A program made the position numbers and the translations under genes. Of a stretch of 34,274 nucleotides of DNA, positions 15,246 through 23,987 are shown one piece after another. Numbering within the stretch: the stretch's first letter is position 1; the number at the start of each line of letters is the position of its first letter. Location of the stretch: assembly GCA_046484325.1 (NCBI GenBank), contig JAWOJB010000098.1, positions 1-34,274 on the forward strand, in the 5' to 3' direction. Source of the DNA: JAWOJB01 sp046484325. Its GTDB lineage: Bacteria; Actinomycetota; Acidimicrobiia; Spongiisociales; ZC4RG35. Below the pieces are notes generated by a model. It was not told the origin of the DNA and ran no database searches. It was given only the letters and a program-made list of their open reading frames with translations.

Positions 15246-16753
15246 CGGCCGGGACGGAGCGCCTCCACCGAGACGTTGCTCTTGGCGTTCCACAGCATCC
15301 AGCCGAACCCGAACTCCTCGGTCGCGTCGATCTGGGCCCGCACCTGGGCGGGCGTATACCCGAAATCCTGGAGCCAGGGCCGGATCACGGTGCCCGACTC
15401 GAGGCGGTCCAGACCGTCACGGAGGGCGTAGCGCACCACCTCGCGGGGATGGTCGTTGGGATCGGCGAATCCCCACCATCCGGACGCGTAATGGGACGGA
15501 TAGAGCATGGGCGACACCACGTCCAGCGCCTTTGTCATCTCGACCCACTCCTGGCCGATGCCACCGTCGTCGGTGGCGGTGGTCACGAAACCGAAGACGT
15601 CGCCCGCCACCGCACATCCAAGGGGATGGAGGCGGTCCCGGGCGTCCTGCAGGAACCCCTTGAGCGCGGCCACCCTGGCATCCTGGTACTCGGAGCCGGG
15701 AGCGATGTCCCCGTCGAACACGGCCCACTCCGGATAGCCGTCCGGGAAACGAACGTAGTCGAACTGGACCTCGTCGACCCCGAGCCGGCAAACCTCCTCG
15801 GCCAGGTCCAGGGCGTAGCCGCGGGCGGCAGGGTCGGTGGGATCGAGGAAGTACTGGTTGTTCCGTTGGTACGGCGCGTCCTCCCGGGCGCTCCACACCG
15901 CCAGCTCCGGCGCCCGGCGGGCGGCCACCGGGTCCTGGAACGCGACGATGCGCCCGATCAGGTAGAGGTCGAGCTCCCCGAGTTGGCGGGCGATCTCGGC
16001 CAGGTTGAACAGCGGGTCGACCGCGTCGATCCGGCGGGCGAGTTCCACCTGGCTGTCGTAGTAGACGATGCCCTCCTCGGCCTTGAGGTCGAGCATGATC
16101 CCGTTGAGCTCGGTCTCCTCCGCCATCCGGACGAACCCCTCCCACAGCGCCGGGTCCCGCGCCACGTCGACGGCCACGTGCACGGCGCGCACCACCAGAG
16201 GCTCGACCGATGCCGTGAGCTCGCCCGGGCCCCCGTCCCACACGTGTTCCGAACCCGACCAGGCGGGGCGCTCGACCACGACCCGACCAGACTCGGCGTG
16301 TTGGACCATGGCCCTGCCGTCGAGCCCGGTGACCGCCCACCGGTCGCCGGCGCTCACCCTCGCCCCCTCCACCGGCCGTCCCTCGTGGTCGACGACCCGG
16401 GCTCGCAGCACGGTCGGCTCCAGCATCGCCTCGACCATCTCCGCAGAGGGATCGGGCACCGTGACCTTGACCGGGTTGTAGCCGGCGGCCGCCAGAACCA
16501 GAAGGTCGCCCTCGTGACGGCCGTCGAGTGCCACGGTGCCGTCGGGCCCGGTGGTGGCGATGACCTCGTCACCGCGGGCCACGGCCACGTCGACCAGCGG
16601 CGCCCCCGTCTCGTCCATCACCATCAGCGTGTAGGAAGCCCGCCCGGTGAACCACGACCAGCCCGCCCAACCGAGCCAGAGCGCGGTGAGCACGAGGAGG
16701 ATCGGCAGCACGGACTTGCGAGGCACGGCCCCCCGAATCGTACTCCCGGACAC
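15242..16753 (-). CDS. DUF4015 glycoside-hydrolase-like membrane-anchored protein
   Basis: 503 residues. One N-terminal membrane anchor (about 14-36, VLPILLVLTALWLGWAGWSWF) points the rest outside the cell. Two short beta domains follow, at about 41-113 and 114-185, each with the carboxypeptidase-regulatory-like pattern (VDVAVARGDEVIATTGPDGTV and VEGARVSAGDRWAVTGLDGRA). From about 188 the DUF4015 TIM barrel begins. It shows NGIMLDLKAEEG, the YDSQVELARRIDAV segment, LDLYLIGRIVAFQDP, the putative catalytic VDEVQFDYVRFPDGYPEW (326 onward), and the end block FGWMLWNAKSNVS. No member's substrate is well known; polysaccharide action is inferred from the fold. The start is GTG at 16753; GTG at residue 10 is possible. 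Confidence 0.87.
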   Translation of the reverse strand: MSGSTIRGAVPRKSVLPILLVLTALWLGWAGWSWFTGRASYTLMVMDETGAPLVDVAVARGDEVIATTGPDGTVALDGRHEGDLLVLAAAGYNPVKVTVPDPSAEMVEAMLEPTVLRARVVDHEGRPVEGARVSAGDRWAVTGLDGRAMVQHAESGRVVVERPAWSGSEHVWDGGPGELTASVEPLVVRAVHVAVDVARDPALWEGFVRMAEETELNGIMLDLKAEEGIVYYDSQVELARRIDAVDPLFNLAEIARQLGELDLYLIGRIVAFQDPVAARRAPELAVWSAREDAPYQRNNQYFLDPTDPAARGYALDLAEEVCRLGVDEVQFDYVRFPDGYPEWAVFDGDIAPGSEYQDARVAALKGFLQDARDRLHPLGCAVAGDVFGFVTTATDDGGIGQEWVEMTKALDVVSPMLYPSHYASGWWGFADPNDHPREVVRYALRDGLDRLESGTVIRPWLQDFGYTPAQVRAQIDATEEFGFGWMLWNAKSNVSVEALRPGR

Positions 16754-16766
16754 CGATTAGCGCCCG

Positions 16767-16795
16767 TTGCGGAGGAGGCAGGCGGGTGATAGGTT
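16767..16795 (+). promoter_or_regulatory. Candidate promoter of the sigma factor gene
   Basis: TTGCGG (16767-16772), 17-nt spacer, TAGGTT (16790-16795): a good housekeeping-type promoter in the 66-nt divergent gap. It would give a leader of about 20 nt that includes a GGAAGGGGG ribosome site. Confidence 0.55.
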
Positions 16796-16819
16796 CGCAC
16801 GGGTCGGAAGGGGGTTGCC

Positions 16820-17752
16820 GTGCAGCACCAGCGACGCAGAGAGGTCGCCTCGGCGGATGCCGTGGGTCTGTACCTCGACGAGGTCTCCGATCACCTCCTG
16901 CTCACGGCAGAGGACGAGGTCAGGCTCGCCCGGCTCATCGAGCGGGGCCGCGCCGCCAGAGCCGAACTAGCGACCCGCACGAATCTCGAGCCGGGCGAGC
17001 GTCTCGAGCTCGAGGAGCTCGCCGAGGCGGGTGAGGAGGCGAAGCTCACCTTCATCCGCTGCAACCTGCGGCTTGTCATCTCCATCGCCAAGCGCTACAC
17101 GGGTCGGGGCCTCGACCTGCTCGATCTCATCCAGGAGGGCAACCTCGGTCTCATCCGTGCGGTCGAGAAGTTCGACTGGCGGCGAGGCTTCAAGTTTTCC
17201 ACCTACGCCACCTGGTGGATCCGGCAGGCGATCTCGCGGGGCCTCGGGAACCACGGCCGCACCATCCGGCTCCCCGTCCACATGGTGGATGTCGTCCGGG
17301 CGGTGGCCGACACCCGACAGCACCTGACCGAAGAGCTCCGGCGCCCCCCGACGCTGCAGGAGATCGCCGACACGAGTGGTATCGAGCCCGAGAAGGTCCG
17401 GGTGGCGCTGGAGGCACCGGCCGACACCGTCTCGCTCGATCGGCCTGTCGGCGCCGACGGTGAGGCCGAACTCCACGAGTTCGTGGCCGACGAGATCGGC
17501 GACGACCCGTACGCGAGCATCCTCGACAGGGTTCAGGCGGCTCAGGTCCGCCAAGCGCTCCAGGTGCTCACCGAGCAGGAACGCCGGGTGATCACGCTCC
17601 GGTTCGGGCTCGAGGGTGGCGAGCCCGCCACCCTCGCCGACGTCGGGCGGGCCATCGGCACCACCCGCGAACGGGTCCGGCAGATCGAGAGCCGGGCCCT
17701 GGCGAAGCTCCGGCATCCGTCGTGCCGGGCCGGACTCGACGCGTTCCTGTAG
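16820..17752 (+). CDS. RNA polymerase sigma factor, sigma-70 family group 1/2 (HrdB/SigB-like)
   Basis: 310-residue sigma factor. Region 1.2 starts at about 13 (DAVGLYLDEVSDHLLLTAEDEVRLARLIERG). Region 2 is at about 75-150, with NLRLVISIAKRYTGRGLDLLDLIQEGN, the -10 recognition helix FDWRRGFKFSTYATWWIRQAI, and RTIRLPVHM. Region 3 is about 155-235. Region 4 is about 245-305, with the helix-turn-helix TLADVGRAIGTTRERVRQIESRALAKLR that reads the -35. It lacks the long acidic region 1.1 extension of many primary sigma factors, so it is either a compact primary sigma or a group 2 paralogue; this window cannot decide. The GTG start at 16820 is preceded by GGAAGGGGG. Its TAG stop is embedded in a TAGCCT hexamer ahead of the next gene. 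Confidence 0.95.
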   Translation: MQHQRRREVASADAVGLYLDEVSDHLLLTAEDEVRLARLIERGRAARAELATRTNLEPGERLELEELAEAGEEAKLTFIRCNLRLVISIAKRYTGRGLDLLDLIQEGNLGLIRAVEKFDWRRGFKFSTYATWWIRQAISRGLGNHGRTIRLPVHMVDVVRAVADTRQHLTEELRRPPTLQEIADTSGIEPEKVRVALEAPADTVSLDRPVGADGEAELHEFVADEIGDDPYASILDRVQAAQVRQALQVLTEQERRVITLRFGLEGGEPATLADVGRAIGTTRERVRQIESRALAKLRHPSCRAGLDAFL

Positions 17753-17762
17753 CCTGTCGGGC

Positions 17763-18038
17763 GTGAACATCGACCCCGAGATCCTGAGAGCCCTCGGCTA
17801 CGTCGCCATCGCCGGAGCCGTCGGCGGCGTGCTGGGTGGCTTCCTGGGTTCCACCAGAGCAAGCGTGATCATCTCGGCGCTCTTCGGCGCCGTGGGTGGC
17901 ATCACCCTTGCCGCCATACTCCGTCTCACCGACGTTCCGCCCTTCATCGACGCCGGCGAGGGGTTCTCGCTCGTCTACGGAGCGATCGGCGGATTCGTGT
18001 TGGGCCTGGTCGTAAGCGCCAGCAACAGACCCACCTGA
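17763..18038 (+). CDS. Small glycine-rich membrane protein, unknown
   Basis: 91 residues from GTG at 17763. It has three hydrophobic segments rich in Gly/Ala with small-residue packing: ALGYVAIAGAVGGVLGGFLG, ASVIISALFGAVGGITLAAIL, and SLVYGAIGGFVLGLVVSAS. The lengths and Gly spacing recall GlsB/YeaQ-like proteins, but the diagnostic N-terminal motif is not clear, so I leave it unassigned. TAGCCT begins at the sigma stop codon and ends 7 nt before the GTG, suggesting its own leaderless transcript besides read-through from the sigma gene. It converges on sufB with only 7 nt between the stops. Confidence 0.75.
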   Translation: MNIDPEILRALGYVAIAGAVGGVLGGFLGSTRASVIISALFGAVGGITLAAILRLTDVPPFIDAGEGFSLVYGAIGGFVLGLVVSASNRPT

Positions 18039-18045
18039 GCGGCGT

Positions 18046-19458
18046 TCAGCCGATGGCGCCGGCCTCGGCCATGTTGAGCTCGATCAGGCGGTTCATCTCG
18101 ACGGCGTACTCCATCGGCAGCTCCTTCACGATCGGCTCGATGAAGCCGGCGACGATCATCGACGTGGCCTGATCCTCGGTGAGCCCACGGCTCATGAGAT
18201 AGAAGAGCTGCTCCTCGCCCACCTTCGAGACCGTCGCCTCGTGGCCGATCTCGGCGTCGTTCTGCTCGATCTCCATGTACGGGTAGGTATCCGAGCGGGA
18301 GTCCTCGTCCAGGATCAGAGCGTCGCAACGAACGAAGCTCTTTGAGTTCTCGGCGCCCGGCTCCACCCGCACGAGACCGCGATACCCGGCCCGTCCGCCG
18401 TTCTTGGAGATCGACTTCGAGACGATCGTCGACGTGGTGTTCGGGGCGGCGTGGACCATCTTGGCCCCGGCGTCCTGATGCTGACCCTCCCCGGCGAACG
18501 CGATCGAAAGCACCTCGCCGTGCGCCCCCGGCTCCATGAGCCACACGGCCGGGTACTTCATCGTCAGCTTCGAGCCGAGGTTTCCGTCGATCCACTCCAT
18601 GGTGGCGTCGGCGTAGGCGGCGGCCCGTTTCGTCACCAGGTTGTAGACGTTGTTCGACCAGTTCTGGATCGTCGTATAGCGGCACCGGCCGCCCCGCTTC
18701 ACCACGATCTCGACGACCGCCGAGTGGAGCGAGTCGGTCGTGAAGATCGGGGCCGAACAGCCTTCCACATAATGGCAGTAGGCGCCCTCGTCGACGATGA
18801 TCAGGGTCCGCTCGAACTGACCCATGTTCTCGGAGTTGATCCGGAAATAGGCCTGCAGCGGCTGGTCGACGTGCACGCCCGGCGGGACGTAGATGAACGA
18901 ACCGCCCGACCACACGGCCGAGTTGAGGGCCGCGAACTTGTTGTCGTTGGGCGGGATGATCGTGCCGAAGTACTCACGGACGATGTCGGGATACTCACGA
19001 ACCGCCGTGTCCATGTCGCAGAACAGCACACCGAGGCTCTCCAGGTCCTCGCGATTGCGGTGGTACACCACTTCGCTCTCATATTGAGCCGTGACCCCGG
19101 CCAGGTACTTGCGCTCCGCCTCTGGGATGCCGAGCTTCTCGTAGGTCTGCTTGATCGACTCCGGGACCATGTCCCAGTCCTTCGACTGGCCCTCCGTGGG
19201 CTTTACGTAGTAGTAGATGTCGTCGAAGTCGATCTCATCGAGCGCACCGCCGCCGCCCCAAGTGGGAATGGGCTTGCGGAGGAACCGCTGGTAGGCCTTG
19301 AGGCGGAAGTCGAGCATCCAGGTGGACTCGCCCTTCATGCGCGACATCTGCCGGATGATGTCCTCGTTCAACCCCTTCTGGGGCTTGAAGACATAGTCCT
19401 CCTCGGAGTCGTGCCAGCCGAGCTTGTACGCACCGAGATCGATGTCCACCGTGGTCAT
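18046..19458 (-). CDS. sufB: Fe-S cluster assembly scaffold protein SufB
   Basis: Main scaffold of the SUF complex: receives persulfide sulfur and builds the nascent cluster with SufC and SufD. 470 residues, normal length. N-terminal YKLGWHDSEEDYVFKPQKGLNEDIIRQMSRMKGE and STWMLDFRLKAYQRFL are SufB-specific, FIYVPPGVHVDQPLQAYFRI marks the core, and the conserved cysteine of the C-terminal region is C378 in SFVRCDALIL, matching the catalytic cysteine of E. coli SufB. NDAEIGHEATVSKVGEEQLFYLMSRGL follows. ATG at 19458 has GAGGAG 9 nt upstream. It stands alone, about 3.5 kb from sufD and 12 kb from sufC1, but carries the same operator. Confidence 0.97.
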   Translation of the reverse strand: MTTVDIDLGAYKLGWHDSEEDYVFKPQKGLNEDIIRQMSRMKGESTWMLDFRLKAYQRFLRKPIPTWGGGGALDEIDFDDIYYYVKPTEGQSKDWDMVPESIKQTYEKLGIPEAERKYLAGVTAQYESEVVYHRNREDLESLGVLFCDMDTAVREYPDIVREYFGTIIPPNDNKFAALNSAVWSGGSFIYVPPGVHVDQPLQAYFRINSENMGQFERTLIIVDEGAYCHYVEGCSAPIFTTDSLHSAVVEIVVKRGGRCRYTTIQNWSNNVYNLVTKRAAAYADATMEWIDGNLGSKLTMKYPAVWLMEPGAHGEVLSIAFAGEGQHQDAGAKMVHAAPNTTSTIVSKSISKNGGRAGYRGLVRVEPGAENSKSFVRCDALILDEDSRSDTYPYMEIEQNDAEIGHEATVSKVGEEQLFYLMSRGLTEDQATSMIVAGFIEPIVKELPMEYAVEMNRLIELNMAEAGAIG

Positions 19459-19480
19459 CAGGCATCACTCCTCGAACGGA

Positions 19481-19526
19481 TTTCCACTACCGGGGTAGTG
19501 TAAACCGACCCGGTGTGAAGTGGTAA
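19481..19526 (-). promoter_or_regulatory. SUF operator 3 and candidate sufB promoter
   Basis: Operator at 19481-19504: TTTCCACTAC, spacer CGGG, GTAGTGTAAA; the arms agree at 9 of 10 positions. On the sufB strand a promoter fits as TTACCA (19526-19521), 18 nt, TACACT (19502-19497), placing the palindrome over the -10 and the likely transcription start. It lies between the gltB stop and the sufB ATG. The best-preserved of the three sites together with operator 1. Confidence 0.75.
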
Positions 19527-19537
19527 CGGTCGACCGG

Positions 19538-22500
19538 TCAACGCGCCCCCGCCTCCTGCCGGTCCGGCAGCGGCTCTACCACCTCGATCGTCCTTCCTGC
19601 CTTGAGCACCCAGAAGCGGCTTGCGTGCCGGGTCCAGTCCCGGATCAGGCCGGCGGCAACGGGACTGGCCGTGCGACGGTGGTGCTCCTCGACCAGCGCC
19701 CGGACTTCGATCTCCTCGACCTCGAGCAGCCGGCGCATCGCCGGCGAGGTGTCGGCCACGAACCGATTGAGGACCGCGTCGGGATCCCAGACGTAGGCGA
19801 CCCCGCCGGTCATCCCGGCGGCGAAGTTTCGGCCGACCGGTCCGAGCACCACCGCCACCCCCCCTGTCATGTACTCGCATCCGTGGTCGGAGCAGCCCTC
19901 CACCACGGCCACCGCACCGGAGTTGCGGACGGCGAAGCGCTGACCCACCGATCCCCCCAGGAAGGCCACTCCCCCGGTGGCGCCGTAGAGCACGGCGTTG
20001 CCACCCGCATGAGGCACGTGGACCCCGTCCCCCCGCCTGGGGACGACGGTGACGCTGCCTCCCCCCATCCCCTTGCCCACGTAGTCGTTGGCGGTGCCCT
20101 CGAGACGCAGGTCGACGCCCCGCACGAGCCAGGCGGCGAAGCTCTGGCCGGCGGTACCGGCGAGGGTGATGGCGATCGTCCCCTCGGGGAGGCCCTCGTC
20201 GCCGTGGCGGGCGGCCACCTCGCCAGACACGCCCGCCCCGATCGTCCGGTCGACGTTCGAGATCGGATAGGAGAGCGACACGGGCCGCCCCTGCTCGATG
20301 GCCGGCCCCGACTCCTCGACGAGCCGGCGCGAGAGCGTCGAGAGCCGTGACCGGCGAAAGCCAGGATGGCGCAGCCGGCCCTCGGCCCGCACGAGCAGGC
20401 GCGCGAGCCCTGCCGCCGACGGGTGGTCGCTCGGTCGGAGCAGATCGGCTCGCCCGATGACCTCGCCCAGCGTCCGGGCACCGAGCGCCGCCAGATGGAT
20501 CCGGACCTCCTCGGCCAGCAGCCGGAACAAGGTGACCACCTGATCGGCGGCACCGCTGAACTTTGCCCGCAGGTCCTCGCGCTGGGTGGCGATGCCCACC
20601 GGGCAGGTGTTCAGGTGGCCCTGCCGGACCATCTTGCACCCGAGGGCCAGCAGCGGCAGCGTGCCGAACCCGAACCGCTCGGCCCCCAGCAGGGCGGCGA
20701 CCACGACGTCGCGCCCGGTGCGGAGGCCGCCGTCGGTCTCGAGGGCGACGCCCGACCGAAGCCCGTTCGCAACCAGCACCTGGTGGGCCTCGGCGAGGCC
20801 GAGCTCCCAGGGCGACCCGGCGTGCTTGATCGACTCGAGCGGCGATGCGCCCGTGCCACCGTCGGCCCCCGAGACGAGGATCGCATCGGCCTGCGCCTTC
20901 GCCACCCCGACCGCCACGGTTCCGACACCCGGCGTCGACACGAGCTTCACCGACACCCGGGCCGAGGGCTTGAAGGCCTTGAGGTCGTAGATGAGCTGAG
21001 CGAGATCCTCGATCGAATAGATGTCGTGGTGGGGCGGTGGGCTGATGAGGGTGACGCCAGGCTCGGTATGGCGGAGGTGGGCGATCTCGGCCGTCACCTT
21101 GTGACCGGGGAGCTGGCCTCCTTCTCCCGGCTTCGAGCCCTGGGCCATCTTGATCTGGAGCTCCTCGGCGGATGCCAGGTACCCGGGCGTGACACCGAAC
21201 CGCCCGGACGCCACCTGCTTCACAGCCGAGTTGCGGGGACCGCCGAACCGCTCCGATCCCTCACCACCCTCCCCGGAGTTGGAGAGGGCGCCGATCTGGT
21301 TCATGGCCTCGGCCAGTGCCTCGTGGGCCTCCCGGGACAAAGCCCCGTGCGACATGGCCGCCGAAACGAACCGGCGCATGATGTGCTCGGCGGGCTCCAC
21401 CTCCTCGAGGGGCACCGGCCGGCGGTCGGCGAACGTGAGCAGATCCCGGACCATCGCCGGTTCCCGGTCCTGGATCGCCTCGACATAGGCGCTCCAGTCC
21501 TCGGGAGCGCCCGATCTCACCGCTTTCTGGAGAGCGAGGACGACGGCGGGGCTGGTGACATGGGGGACGCCGCCCCGACGCTGTTTGTAGAAGCCACCCG
21601 GATGCTCATCGCCGGCGTCGTGACGGGCGTGGAGAACGAGCACCCGCGCCGCCAGGTCGTCGAGTCCGAGCCCGGTGAGCCGGACCGGGGTGTTGCGGAA
21701 CGCCAGGTCCCGGATCTCCTCGTCGAGCCCGATCCCCTCGAAGAGCTCACTTCCCCGGTAGGCGGACACGGTGCAGATGCCCATCTTCGACATGACCTTG
21801 AGGAGCCCGCTCTTGAGCGCCGACCGGTAGTTTTCCTGGGCAGCCACCGGGTCGAGGTGGACGATCCCGTCGACCGCCAGGGCCCGGACCTGATCGATCG
21901 CCAGGTACGGGTTGACCGCCGAGGCGCCCACCCCGATGAGACACGCCAGATCGTGGGAGTCGCGTACGTCGCCGGTCACCACCACGATGGACGCCCGCAT
22001 CCGGATGCCGGCGTCGATGAGCCGGTGATGGACCGCCCCCACGGCGAGCATCATCGGAATGGGGGCGTCGGCGGCGTTGGTCTCCCGATCCGACAGCACG
22101 ACGATGGTGGCGCCGTCCCGCACCGCCCCCTCGGCCTCGAGGCAGATCTCGTCGAGGCGTGCCAGCATGCCCCCGGGACCGGCGGCCGCCGGCCACACCG
22201 CTCCGATCCAATGGGAGAAGAACCTCGGGTCGCCGGAGCGGACGATGGCCTCGAGCTCGGCGTTCGAGAGCACCGGTGAGGCCAGCTCCATCAGGTGGGC
22301 GACCTGCGGCGTCTCCTCGAGCATCGATCCCCGGCGTCCCAGATAGGTGCGCAACGACATGACGGCGTGCTCGCGGATCGGATCCATGGGGGGGTTGGTG
22401 ACCTGGGCGAAGGCCTGGTGGAAGTAGTGCGATAGGCGCCGCGGCTCGGCGGAGAGGACGGCCAGGGGCGTGTCGTTGCCCATCGAACCGGTCGGGGTCT

Positions 22501-23917
22501 TCCCCTCGGCCATCTCCGCCAGCACCAGGCGGCGCTCCTCCTGGGTGTATCCGAACACCCGGCCGAGGGCCACCGGATCGATCCGGTCCTCGGGATCGGC
22601 GTCGAACGGCTGCTCGACGTACAGGGTCTCGGTCGACACCCAGTCGTCGTAGGGCTGCTGGGCGGCGAGGTCGGCCTTCACCTCGTCGGAGAACCGGACC
22701 TCGCCGGCGTGCCCGTCGAAGACGAGAACCTCTCCCGGCCCGAGCTGGCCAGTGCGCAGTGCCTGGGCCTCCTCCTCTGGGCACACTCCCGCTTCGGAGG
22801 CGACGAGGACGTACCCGGGAGTCAGCGTCCAGCGGGCGGGTCGGAGCCCATTGCGGTCGAGCCCGGCGACGAGCGACACGCCGTCGGTGGCGGCGATCGC
22901 CGCCGGACCGTCCCACGGCTCACCGAAGAAGGCGTGGTATTCGTAGAAGGCGCGAAGGTCGGAGTGGAGATCGACGACGTTCTCCCACGCCGCAGGGATG
23001 AGCATCTCCTTCACGTGGGCGAGCGAGCGTCCGCTGCGGACGAGCAGCTCGAACACGTTGTCCAGGCTGCCCGAGTCCGACTGCCCCGGCTGCATCCAGG
23101 GCGAGAGGTCCTCGAGGCGGTCGCCCCAGGGTCCCGGGGTGCCGGCCTTCTCCCGCGCCGACATCCACACCCGGTTCGACCGGATCGTGTTGATCTCGCC
23201 GTTGTGTGCCAGCACCCGGAACGGCTGGGCGATCTCCCACGAGGGGAAGGTATTCGTCGAGTACCGCTGATGGAAGATGGCGAACGCCGTCTCGAAGTCG
23301 GGGTCGGCGAGATCCCAGTAGAACGCCGTGATCCCAGCCGCCGTGAAGAGGCCCTTGTACACGACCGTGCGACACGAGGCCGAGGCGATGGCGGGGCGGA
23401 CGGGCGAGACGTCGCGCTCGATACGCTTTCGTGCCAGAAACAGCGCCCGCTCGAACGACTCCTCGTCGGTTCGGGAGGCAACGAGCGCCTGGCGGATCAC
23501 CGGGAGCGACTCGAGTGCCCTGACGCTCAGGACCCCGGGGTCGACGGGAACGGTACGCCAGCCCAGCCACTCGATCCCCTCGGCGGCGAGGGCCTCCTCC
23601 ACGATGGCGGCAGACGCCTCGGGCGAGTCCGAGGAGAGAAAGGCCATCACGACGCCCAGCCGACCGGGAGGTGGTGGCTCGACACCCTTCCCTCGGAGCT
23701 CCCTCGCCAGCAGCCGGTGGGGGATCTGGGTGAGCAGACCGGCGCCGTCACCGGTGCCGTCGGCGGCCTTCGCCCCACGGTGATCGAGCCGGACCAGGCA
23801 CTCGACCGCCAGCCGAGTCGTGCGAAAGCTCGCCCTCCGGTCCCGGGCGGCGATGAACCCGACACCGCAGGCGTCGTGCTCGTACCTCGGGTCGTAGAGA
23901 GGAGGAAGGCCCCGCAT
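19538..23917 (-). CDS. gltB: Glutamate synthase large subunit, atypical 3Fe-4S motif
   Basis: Makes glutamate from glutamine and 2-oxoglutarate; 1459 residues. A 16-residue propeptide precedes the nucleophile C17 (YEHDACGVGFIA), then the class II glutaminase domain (to about 370), the central domain, the FMN barrel (about 790-1150, with GEGGQLPGHKV and HHDIYSIEDLAQLIYDLK) and the C-terminal GXGXG beta-helix (about 1220-1430). The cluster motif is C1094-KMVRQ-G1100-HLNT-C1105-P: the second of three cysteines that normally hold the 3Fe-4S cluster is Gly here (GGC codon at 20620-20618). No gltD follows; the next gene is sufB with its own promoter. TACACT 11 nt before the ATG may be the -10. Electron donor unclear. 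Confidence 0.94.
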   Translation of the reverse strand: MRGLPPLYDPRYEHDACGVGFIAARDRRASFRTTRLAVECLVRLDHRGAKAADGTGDGAGLLTQIPHRLLARELRGKGVEPPPPGRLGVVMAFLSSDSPEASAAIVEEALAAEGIEWLGWRTVPVDPGVLSVRALESLPVIRQALVASRTDEESFERALFLARKRIERDVSPVRPAIASASCRTVVYKGLFTAAGITAFYWDLADPDFETAFAIFHQRYSTNTFPSWEIAQPFRVLAHNGEINTIRSNRVWMSAREKAGTPGPWGDRLEDLSPWMQPGQSDSGSLDNVFELLVRSGRSLAHVKEMLIPAAWENVVDLHSDLRAFYEYHAFFGEPWDGPAAIAATDGVSLVAGLDRNGLRPARWTLTPGYVLVASEAGVCPEEEAQALRTGQLGPGEVLVFDGHAGEVRFSDEVKADLAAQQPYDDWVSTETLYVEQPFDADPEDRIDPVALGRVFGYTQEERRLVLAEMAEGKTPTGSMGNDTPLAVLSAEPRRLSHYFHQAFAQVTNPPMDPIREHAVMSLRTYLGRRGSMLEETPQVAHLMELASPVLSNAELEAIVRSGDPRFFSHWIGAVWPAAAGPGGMLARLDEICLEAEGAVRDGATIVVLSDRETNAADAPIPMMLAVGAVHHRLIDAGIRMRASIVVVTGDVRDSHDLACLIGVGASAVNPYLAIDQVRALAVDGIVHLDPVAAQENYRSALKSGLLKVMSKMGICTVSAYRGSELFEGIGLDEEIRDLAFRNTPVRLTGLGLDDLAARVLVLHARHDAGDEHPGGFYKQRRGGVPHVTSPAVVLALQKAVRSGAPEDWSAYVEAIQDREPAMVRDLLTFADRRPVPLEEVEPAEHIMRRFVSAAMSHGALSREAHEALAEAMNQIGALSNSGEGGEGSERFGGPRNSAVKQVASGRFGVTPGYLASAEELQIKMAQGSKPGEGGQLPGHKVTAEIAHLRHTEPGVTLISPPPHHDIYSIEDLAQLIYDLKAFKPSARVSVKLVSTPGVGTVAVGVAKAQADAILVSGADGGTGASPLESIKHAGSPWELGLAEAHQVLVANGLRSGVALETDGGLRTGRDVVVAALLGAERFGFGTLPLLALGCKMVRQGHLNTCPVGIATQREDLRAKFSGAADQVVTLFRLLAEEVRIHLAALGARTLGEVIGRADLLRPSDHPSAAGLARLLVRAEGRLRHPGFRRSRLSTLSRRLVEESGPAIEQGRPVSLSYPISNVDRTIGAGVSGEVAARHGDEGLPEGTIAITLAGTAGQSFAAWLVRGVDLRLEGTANDYVGKGMGGGSVTVVPRRGDGVHVPHAGGNAVLYGATGGVAFLGGSVGQRFAVRNSGAVAVVEGCSDHGCEYMTGGVAVVLGPVGRNFAAGMTGGVAYVWDPDAVLNRFVADTSPAMRRLLEVEEIEVRALVEEHHRRTASPVAAGLIRDWTRHASRFWVLKAGRTIEVVEPLPDRQEAGAR

Positions 23918-23987
23918 GGGAGCGATTCAGTGTAGGCCGGGTGGGCCACACCGAGATCGGATCGGAGGCGCCGGTAGCCTGCCGATC

